Shown piece by piece: positions 1 through 4,874 of a stretch of 8,308 nt of DNA. Within the stretch, counting starts at the first letter, position 1. Every line of letters starts with the position of its first letter. Under the pieces are notes generated by a model. That model searched no databases. It was not told the origin of the DNA and saw only the letters and a program-made list of their open reading frames with translations. This DNA is from an uncultured Desulfuromonadales bacterium (GTDB lineage: Bacteria; Desulfobacterota; Desulfuromonadia; Desulfuromonadales; Geopsychrobacteraceae), in NCBI GenBank assembly GCA_945787295.1, contig CALZHQ010000101.1:1-8308 (forward strand), given 5' to 3'. The position numbers were made by a program, and so were the translations under genes.

Positions 1-10
1 TGAGATTTCG

Positions 11-53
11 CAAAAAGACCCCCCGAGCCAGCAGGTTGCAGCTCGGGGGGTCT
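11..53 (-). terminator. Rho-independent terminator of the multiheme cytochrome gene
   Basis: A perfect 12-bp GC-rich inverted repeat (17-28 GACCCCCCGAGC with 41-52 GCTCGGGGGGTC) encloses a 12-nt loop. Read on the minus strand, the stem is followed directly by TCTTTTTGCG, so the U-tract lies on the correct side to terminate the minus-strand cytochrome gene, whose stop codon is about 60 nt upstream. On the plus strand no T-run follows the stem, so bidirectional function is unlikely. A second, smaller stem-loop (82-87 CAGGCC with 94-99 GGCCTG) lies between the stop codon and the terminator and has no T-tract. Confidence 0.92.
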
Positions 54-114
54 ATCATGCGTAAACCTAGGCAGAAGCAGACAGGCCAGTTGCGGCCTGC
101 CGACCACACAGCCG

Positions 115-2202
115 CTACTGACCCAGAATCAGGAGGGAGCCAGTCGTGGCATCGTGACAGTAAGTACAGCTCGAATGGGACTGCGGGGCAGCCGGATGAA
201 TCAGCTCCCAGGTTCCAGTGTGGCAGGTTGTGCAATCTCCGCCAATGACAAAGTCCTTGCCGACCGCCCTGCCGACGAGACCACCGACGGAGTCGTGACA
301 GCTGGAACAGGCGTCGTGCACCTTCGGATCGACCGCATCGGTCAACGGTGGCGGATTACTGTGGCAGTTGCCGCAGCTCGTCGAAGCGACCTGGACCAGC
401 GTGTTGTGACTGGGCGGATTTGTCGCATGGATACCGTCCCAGGTATTGGCGTGACAGTCGACACAGGTTCCACCGTGTATCGGCAGCCCCTCCTTCAGCG
501 CCGGCAGACTGGTATGGCAGAGGAAGCACTCGAACCTGTGCGTGTCGGCCACCGTAGTCCCGCCGTGACAGTCAATACAGTAGGTCGTGCCTCCGGCCAC
601 ATAGCCAAGCGCATCGTGGTCAACCATGCCATGCTCGGTCAGGGACTTAGTTGAATGGCAGCTCAAACAGGAGGTCGGGTTCAGCCCCAGAGCGATGGTA
701 TTGACCACATCCGGCCGGGTACTGTTATGGCAGGTCGCACAGGACCCGATCCCGTTGGTGTCAACATTGTGCTCGACTCCTTCAATCTCGGCCCAGGTCG
801 ATACATTGTGACACTTGTCACAGAGAATCCCCGGGGGATCGTAGGAAAGATCGCTCGGTCCGACGGAGATCGGGTGGACGAAATCGCTATGGTTGGTCGC
901 TTTGTCGGTGTGGCAAGCGGTGCAGTTGGCGGGGGTACCACCGACCCCCAGCGCAATGACCTGGCGAACGGTCTTTGTATTCAGCTTGCTGCCGGTGTAG
1001 TTGTGACAGAGATTACAGTCGGAGCGGTGTAGGGTATCAACGTCTGCGGCGCTGACCAACGTACCGGTAGAGCTGGGCCCGATAGTTGTCGTATCGCTGG
1101 TGTGACATTCGCTACACACGGCGGTAATGACCCGGTTGTCATGCGCCGCGGCGGTCTCATGCCCTGTTGCGCGGTTTTCGTGACAGGTGTCGCAGCCGAT
1201 GGTCGGTGTTGCCGCAAGAACCTTCGGCCAGACCGTCTGGCTGCCCCACGGGTGTAGGGCATTATTTGGATCGTGACAGGATTTGCAGACGATGGGCGAA
1301 CCGGCGGTCATGCCGTTCCCGTCGCTCAGAACCGTCCGCCCATAGTGGCCGGGCAAGATATTGCTGACAAGCGGCGCATGGCAGCCGGCGCAGGACGGGT
1401 CCGGGGAAATTACCGCGTCATGGTGACCCGCCCAAAACTCAGGCCCGCCCATTGTGCCTCCCGCTGGGTCGGTATGGCACCAGACGCAGGTTTCCCCTTC
1501 GAATGTCAGGTCCGCGCCGTTACAATCCTGATCGATGCCGTCGAAAGCAATGTCGAGCGCGCCCGGGTGGATTGTGGCATCGTTATCATTACAGTCGTCG
1601 GCAGCCACGCCGCAAGCGAAACCATAGTAACCATCCCCATCAGCATCAAGCGGCGGAACATTTTCGTCAACCTGCCCGTCACAGTTATTATCGATGCCGT
1701 CGCAAATCTCTTCTGCGCCGGGGAAAATGTTGATATCGTTATCGTTACAATCATCAGCGCTGCCGACACAGGAGCCGATCTTGGTGAAACCGTCAAGATC
1801 GACGTCAAAATCACATCTATCGGTTGATAAAATCCCGATGTTGCCGGCAAAGGTGGCGGCACCGGTGGAGATGAAAAGGGTACCGAAAATGCCCGAGGTT
1901 GTATCAGTGGTTGTATTCTTGGTCGTAAAAGAACAGTCATACCCGCCATCGAGTACGACCGAGCCTCCATCAAGGAATAAATCCTCGGTGGAAATTCCGC
2001 CGGCCAGCCGCAGAGTAAAATCAGTCAGCCCCAAAGTATCACTGGCGTAATCATATGCATCCTGGACGGATGTAGGACTATAGGTGTGCCCGACAATTAG
2101 CGCTGGAGTGGAACAAGCCGCGTGGGAATCGTTCGGAAGAATTGAAACTAACAACAGGAAAATGCTTACTAACGCGACCAGAAAACCTTTGGCTATCTCC
2201 AT
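115..2202 (-). CDS. Secreted 17-haem c-type cytochrome with MopE-like metal-binding repeats
   Basis: This 695-residue protein is predicted to be exported and to carry 17 covalent haems, for electron transfer in the periplasm or at the cell surface. The start at 2202 is chosen because AAGGGGGTG lies just upstream and the signal peptide begins there; an ATG at 2232 would add ten charged residues and has no ribosome binding site. Residues 1-28 form a Sec signal ending SHA|AC; the poor lipobox (HAAC) argues against a lipoprotein. Residues 29-125 are Ser/Thr/Gly-rich with LDGGYDCSF, a pattern of beta-rich surface proteins. Residues 131-232 hold two Asp/Cys repeats of the MopE-like putative metal-binding type (DDCNDND...PGAEEICDGIDNNCDG, then a copy lacking one Cys), each preceded by a DxDxDG-type loop. 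CxxCH motifs begin at residues 239, 271, 306, 337, 363, 396, 427, 461, 488, 512, 542, 559, 580, 610, 632, 657 and 679. There is no C-terminal anchor. The electron donor and acceptor are unknown. The gene is monocistronic and has its own terminator. Confidence 0.93.
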   Translation of the reverse strand: MEIAKGFLVALVSIFLLLVSILPNDSHAACSTPALIVGHTYSPTSVQDAYDYASDTLGLTDFTLRLAGGISTEDLFLDGGSVVLDGGYDCSFTTKNTTTDTTSGIFGTLFISTGAATFAGNIGILSTDRCDFDVDLDGFTKIGSCVGSADDCNDNDINIFPGAEEICDGIDNNCDGQVDENVPPLDADGDGYYGFACGVAADDCNDNDATIHPGALDIAFDGIDQDCNGADLTFEGETCVWCHTDPAGGTMGGPEFWAGHHDAVISPDPSCAGCHAPLVSNILPGHYGRTVLSDGNGMTAGSPIVCKSCHDPNNALHPWGSQTVWPKVLAATPTIGCDTCHENRATGHETAAAHDNRVITAVCSECHTSDTTTIGPSSTGTLVSAADVDTLHRSDCNLCHNYTGSKLNTKTVRQVIALGVGGTPANCTACHTDKATNHSDFVHPISVGPSDLSYDPPGILCDKCHNVSTWAEIEGVEHNVDTNGIGSCATCHNSTRPDVVNTIALGLNPTSCLSCHSTKSLTEHGMVDHDALGYVAGGTTYCIDCHGGTTVADTHRFECFLCHTSLPALKEGLPIHGGTCVDCHANTWDGIHATNPPSHNTLVQVASTSCGNCHSNPPPLTDAVDPKVHDACSSCHDSVGGLVGRAVGKDFVIGGDCTTCHTGTWELIHPAAPQSHSSCTYCHDATTGSLLILGQ

Positions 2203-2204
2203 GA

Positions 2205-2213
2205 CACCCCCTT
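2205..2213 (-). promoter_or_regulatory. Ribosome binding site deciding the cytochrome start
   Basis: The minus strand reads AAGGGGGTG four to five nt before the ATG at 2202, close to the Shine-Dalgarno consensus AAGGAGGTG. The in-frame ATG 30 nt further upstream is preceded only by AT-rich sequence. This supports the 695-residue form. Confidence 0.7.
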
Positions 2214-2403
2214 TTTCTTTTAGGCGATCCATAATAATCTAATTTTTCGCTGGGTCCCATAAAATCGTGCACGGTGTGGCCGTTCGTGAAAACGCGGCTA
2301 CGATCCAAAGGAATGCCCACTATCTTTAACTCTATTGCCCGACCGCCGACTCGGCTTTTCTCAGTTCAGTCGTTGCGGGCCGACTTGAGCCAGCTGCTCA
2401 TAG

Positions 2404-2419
2404 TGCAAAAAAAATACCG
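2404..2419 (-). promoter_or_regulatory. Possible weak sigma-54 promoter for the cytochrome gene
   Basis: The minus strand reads CGGTATTTTTTTTGCA. GG and GC are separated by exactly 10 nt and the -12 half (TTGCA) is perfect, but the -24 half keeps only GG and one A of TGGCACG. Transcription would start near 2393 and give a leader of about 190 nt before the cytochrome ATG. The long A-run on the plus strand makes a chance match quite possible. No better -24/-12 site was found between 2203 and 2700 on this strand. Confidence 0.3.
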
Positions 2420-2557
2420 ACATACAAGCAATTCCGGAAAACAAAGAATGCTTCCGTCATCCCAGTGAAGCCCCAACACCCTAAAGACACCAGACAGTAA
2501 AAACACTCATCCATGAAGGTGAAAGGGGCGGTGCTATGGCGTGGTCAAGAAACTTAA

Positions 2558-2731
2558 GCGATTTTGTCTCTCGGTAACATTAACTTCCGAATCCTGAAGA
2601 AGGGCGCACATTATAAGTTCGTGAGAAACTCTCATCGCCGAATGAAGATGTGTCACCTCGACGGACATACAATCTCATTCGTGAAAGTTCTCCACCAATA
2701 TGCATACTGGAAAAGCAGTACCCTCTCTTAG
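2558..2731 (+). pseudogene. Doubtful decayed small ORF, faintly HicA-like
   Basis: An open stretch of 57 codons ends at TAG 2729-2731. It lies in the same frame as an ATG at 2513 that is cut off by TAA at 2555-2557, so an intact gene would need that stop to be a mutation. The translated stretch contains ILKKGAHYKFVRNSHRR and then LDGHTISFV. That order (LKK...FVR..SH....DGxT...V) resembles the short HicA mRNA-interferase family, in which the SH histidine is catalytic. The resemblance is by eye only, no partner HicB-like gene is visible nearby, and an open run this long can occur by chance. I regard it as a possible relic, not as a gene. Confidence 0.15.
2618..2693. repeat. Two imperfect direct repeats TTCGTGA(G)AAnnTCTC
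   Basis: TTCGTGAGAAACTCTC starts at 2618 and TTCGTGAAAGTTCTCC at 2678, exactly 60 bp apart. They match closely apart from a one-base gap. A shorter copy, TTCGTGAAAAC, lies at 2283. The first copy also contains the inverted repeat TGAGA-AAC-TCTCA (2622-2634). They could be regulator binding sites upstream of the cytochrome promoter, or chance. Confidence 0.3.
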
Positions 2732-2923
2732 GCGACAACAAACCACTAAATTCCTATCATGTACCTGCCTGAAATAGCAAGATTTTTGAATCCACGTCGC
2801 TATCATCCATCGTGACGGCCCCCAGCCCTAGCATGTTGTGGAAAACTATTACCGCTATCGCTTGGCGCTACAATCCTGACATAGCGATGAGCATTAAGAA
2901 CTGGAACTTAAGGAGTAAATGCT

Positions 2924-3055
2924 ATGCGCAGCACACACCGGAACCAGCAGGCGTTCGACAAGCACAGCGATTCCTCGCGACAAATCGCCAAATGCGGCTC
3001 CGAATGGCGCTTGAATCTGATGAAACCGCGAAACAGGGATTGTCAAAGAGCATAA
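2924..3055 (+). CDS. Possible small ORF, 43 residues, unknown function
   Basis: An ATG at 2924 follows an excellent Shine-Dalgarno (AAGGAG, 8 nt spacing), and 43 codons run to TAA at 3053-3055. The peptide starts MRSTHRNQQAFDKHSD and is basic and polar, with no membrane segment or recognised domain. A neighbouring frame (plus one) is open from 3024 to the TAA at 3135-3137 and encodes a helix-like sequence containing KSLREEIGQLSTKF, so the original gene may have been longer and broken by a frameshift between 3024 and 3055. A third frame (2812-3123) is also open but has no ribosome binding site and unconvincing composition. The ribosome binding site is the best evidence; I do not recognise the product. 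Confidence 0.25.
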   Translation: MRSTHRNQQAFDKHSDSSRQIAKCGSEWRLNLMKPRNRDCQRA

Positions 3056-3216
3056 ATCGCTTCGGGAGGAAATTGGCCAACTCTCTACTAAATTTTCTCA
3101 ATGGCCCAACAAGCCGAACGTAAACTTATTAAATTAATTTTTGCAATTTTTCAGCTTCGCCCTATGCCTATTAATCTTTCCGAGTTCAGTGGCTATATGT
3201 TGACTATAAAACATTT

Positions 3217-3226
3217 GGTAATTTCC
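3217..3226. repeat. GGTAATTTCC box, copy 1 of a candidate activator-site pair
   Basis: GGTAATTTCC differs at one base from the perfect palindrome at 3265-3274. It lies about 215 bp upstream of the -24 element of the sigma-54 promoter, a usual distance for an upstream activator site. It is also flanked by a longer inverted repeat: GTAATTT at 3218-3224 with AAATTAC at 3243-3249. Confidence 0.35.
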
Positions 3227-3264
3227 CGAATTCAATTTGGTTAAATTACAGAACCACCACCACT

Positions 3265-3274
3265 GGAAATTTCC
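3265..3274. repeat. GGAAATTTCC perfect palindrome, copy 2 of a candidate activator-site pair
   Basis: This is a perfect 10-bp palindrome, about 165 bp upstream of the sigma-54 promoter and 48 bp after the near-identical box at 3217. Paired dyad sites 100-200 bp upstream are typical of NtrC-family activators, but the binding specificity of the local regulator is unknown. Confidence 0.35.
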
Positions 3275-3439
3275 GCTCCCCCACCAAGACTTAGAAAATC
3301 TTAAAAAATTTCTTTTATGCATTTTTTTTGTTTTTTATTGTCCAGAACATAGGATCAGGGCATCTGAACTACTTTCAAATCGCTTTCTGCCAGGAAATGG
3401 CATGCCGGCTCAAAAAATAGATTAACATCCAACAATAAC

Positions 3440-3455
3440 TGGAACGAGTCTTGCT
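3440..3455 (+). promoter_or_regulatory. Sigma-54 (-24/-12) promoter of the REC-PilZ gene
   Basis: TGGAACGAGTCTTGCT matches the sigma-54 consensus TGGCACGNNNNTTGCW at every defined position except one (A for C at the fourth base). The invariant GG (3441-3442) and GC (3453-3454) are exactly 10 nt apart. Transcription should start near 3466 and leave a leader of about 72 nt before the ATG at 3538. Such promoters are silent without an AAA+ enhancer-binding protein, and one is encoded at 6698-8095. Confidence 0.8.
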
Positions 3456-3527
3456 CTCATCTCTACCTATCTAATGCCCACCTGACACACGCAATGGGCC
3501 CTTGAAGACTTGTTTTGATAAACACCT

Positions 3528-3533
3528 GGGAGG
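3528..3533 (+). promoter_or_regulatory. Ribosome binding site deciding the REC-PilZ start
   Basis: GGGAGG lies 4 nt before the ATG at 3538. An in-frame TTG at 3502 would add 12 residues of non-receiver sequence and has no comparable site, so the ATG is preferred. Confidence 0.75.
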
Positions 3534-3537
3534 ACCA

Positions 3538-4239
3538 ATGACTGTCGCACCACTAAAAATCCTCGCGATAGATGATGAACAACTGCTCCTCTGGGCTCTG
3601 GAGCGAGCCTTTAAAGGTCGAGAGCTACAGGTCAATACTGCGTCGACTGCCGAACAGGCACGGTCCAAAATCGCACTCAGTCATTACGATCTGTTTCTGC
3701 TCAATTTCGACCTCAAGGATAAAAACAGCCAGTCCCTGTTGAAAAGTATTGACGAACTCTGTCCGTATGTCCCGGTCATCATCATGACAACCAGCGATGT
3801 GAAGTCCTGTGAACTGAACGATGCCATCCGGGCCGTTCGCAAACAGGGCGCTTGGCACCTGCTGGAAAAACCGTTCCGCCTTGAGCGACTGATCAGTTTT
3901 GTCGAACTCATTTTCCAAGAACAGAACTGTATCAAACTCTGCCTGACCGATCTGGCGCATAATTTTGACAACGAAAAACGTAATTATGTGCGACGCCCCC
4001 ATGTGCTCCCCTTGAACTTGCGCCTGAAATATATTACTGACGGTGCAACCAAAGAAGTGCTGACTCAAAGCATCCTCACCGATATAAGCGAATGCGGACT
4101 TGGCCTGCTGTCACGCGCACCGCTTGAGCAAGATCAGGTGATCGGCTTTGGGGGCGAACTGAAGGAGCAGTACGGCATCGTTGCCTGGAGCAACATGATC
4201 GAGGAAGACACCTGCAGAGCAGGGATCCGCCTATGCTAA
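3538..4239 (+). CDS. Degenerate receiver fused to PilZ domain (c-di-GMP effector)
   Basis: A 233-residue cytoplasmic protein. Residues 6-126 form a CheY-like receiver: acidic pocket D12-D13, a Thr in MTTSD (84/85) and the conserved Lys K111 in EKPF are kept. The phospho-acceptor position reads LLNFDLKD, so the expected Asp is Asn56; only D58, two residues on, is acidic. Phosphorylation in the usual way is therefore doubtful. Residues 147-233 form a PilZ domain with RxxxR (R148, R152) and DxSxxG (D182, S184, G187), the two motifs that bind c-di-GMP, and it ends in the usual GIRL strand. PilZ proteins commonly control motility, pili, exopolysaccharide or secretion; the target here is unknown. 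The gene has its own sigma-54 promoter and a good ribosome binding site. It lies 635 bp before the kinase gene in the same direction. Domain assignment is secure; the signalling mechanism is inferred. Confidence 0.9.
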   Translation: MTVAPLKILAIDDEQLLLWALERAFKGRELQVNTASTAEQARSKIALSHYDLFLLNFDLKDKNSQSLLKSIDELCPYVPVIIMTTSDVKSCELNDAIRAVRKQGAWHLLEKPFRLERLISFVELIFQEQNCIKLCLTDLAHNFDNEKRNYVRRPHVLPLNLRLKYITDGATKEVLTQSILTDISECGLGLLSRAPLEQDQVIGFGGELKEQYGIVAWSNMIEEDTCRAGIRLC

Positions 4240-4874
4240 GCAGCACTTCCGGACCGCAACCTGATAGTTTATCTGCAATACCCACCTGAGCACCAAACCT
4301 AACGATTGAAACAAATAGCGAAAAAGTTTATGCTTGGCTGAATTCCTTTTATAAATACAATCAGTTTCAGATGGGGGGAGGCCTGACGATTCGCTAAGTT
4401 TATTGCCTTAACAAGCTGATCAATCATATGGTCCGATTTGAACAACGCTTTGCCTTTCGCCTCATTTCCATTGGGCTGCGGTCAGCAAGTGTTGCCAGCA
4501 TCGCCAGTGCAAACGGTTGACACTAAATGACAAACCTACCGAATCGGGCTGTTTCCGGAACCTCACCTGTTTGAGCAAAACAAAGATCCACGCTGCCCCC
4601 TGGCGCGCCCTCAGCATATTAACGGCGCATCCAGTTTCTACGGCATGTTTTTTGTGGAGAAAAGCAGGGATTGCGGAAAAAGCGACTGCCGATGCATCTA
4701 GAATAGCGAAGAGCAGGACCTCCTCGCAGGGTCAAAAATTGAGCGATCCACGAACAGGTCGGCTGCAAACTATCAACCAGGTCTCGATGCGCCCACGGCA
4801 TCGGGCTCGAGCATTCGAACTATCAGGACCCACGAGTAATACCGCTTCCAACGGAACGGATAAAGTGTGACTCC
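4240..4874. other. Gap without a convincing gene between REC-PilZ and the kinase
   Basis: In this 635-bp stretch I see no gene with both a ribosome binding site and plausible composition. The frame 4517-4870 (TTG start, 117 codons) is open but lacks a Shine-Dalgarno and is rich in Ser, Thr, Arg and Cys, as out-of-frame sequence tends to be. No terminator follows the REC-PilZ gene. Weak promoter-like elements are present: TTGACA at 4517-4522 without a good -10, and TGGCGCGCCCTCAGCA at 4601-4616, which has a good -24 half but lacks the TT of the -12. Transcription of the kinase operon must start here or read through from upstream. Confidence 0.55.
4601..4616 (+). promoter_or_regulatory. Weak sigma-54-like site before the kinase operon
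   Basis: TGGCGCGCCCTCAGCA keeps GG and GC 10 nt apart and six of seven -24 bases, but the -12 half has CAGC where TTGC is expected. If active it would give a leader of about 245 nt and allow autoregulation by the downstream activator. Chance is a real alternative. Confidence 0.2.

Larger units (their letters stand above)
2203..3537. other. Long divergent intergenic region between the cytochrome and the REC-PilZ gene
   Basis: About 1.3 kb separate two divergently transcribed genes, and no standard gene is convincing in it. The stretch 3124-3430 is markedly AT-rich. Features seen: a weak minus-strand sigma-54-like site, TTCGTGA repeats (2283, 2618, 2678), a reading-frame remnant at 2558-2731, a small ORF with a good ribosome binding site at 2924, two GGWAATTTCC boxes and a strong sigma-54 promoter at 3440. 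The length would suit upstream activator sites for both flanking genes, or decayed gene material. Confidence 0.6.

Noticed and set aside
154..654. Plus-strand ORF of 166 codons
   Set aside because: It is antisense to the cytochrome coding sequence. It lacks a ribosome binding site and shows no domain; the opposite strand has a signal peptide and 17 haem motifs.
1273..1827. Plus-strand ORF of 184 codons
   Set aside because: Antisense shadow of the haem and MopE-like region. Its open length follows from the repetitive codon pattern of the real gene.
2203..2232. Longer cytochrome start at 2232
   Set aside because: There is no Shine-Dalgarno, and it puts ten charged or polar residues before the signal peptide. 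The ATG at 2202 has AAGGGGGTG upstream.
2812..3123. Plus-strand ORF of 103 codons
   Set aside because: No ribosome binding site. It overlaps the better-supported small ORF at 2924 in another frame, and its composition is not protein-like.
3389..3400. GGCATGCC palindrome
   Set aside because: Short self-complementary sequence with no T-tract, no partner copy and no -24/-12 spacing. Probably chance.
3237..3425. Plus-strand ORF of 62 codons
   Set aside because: TTG start without a Shine-Dalgarno, in AT-rich DNA that carries the promoter elements of the REC-PilZ gene.
3625..4068. Minus-strand ORF of 147 codons
   Set aside because: It lies opposite the REC-PilZ gene, which has clear domain motifs; no ribosome binding site and no recognisable domain.
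4433..4519. Possible leader peptide starting at ATG 4428-4432 region (about 30 codons)
   Set aside because: It has no Shine-Dalgarno and no conserved feature. I could not separate it from chance.
4517..4545. Sigma-70 promoter with perfect -35 TTGACA
   Set aside because: No acceptable -10 hexamer is found 16-18 nt downstream, so it is not listed as a promoter.
4517..4870. TTG-started ORF of 117 codons before the kinase
   Set aside because: No ribosome binding site and a Ser/Thr/Arg/Cys-rich composition without motifs. It ends just before the kinase ATG, but that alone is not evidence of coupling.
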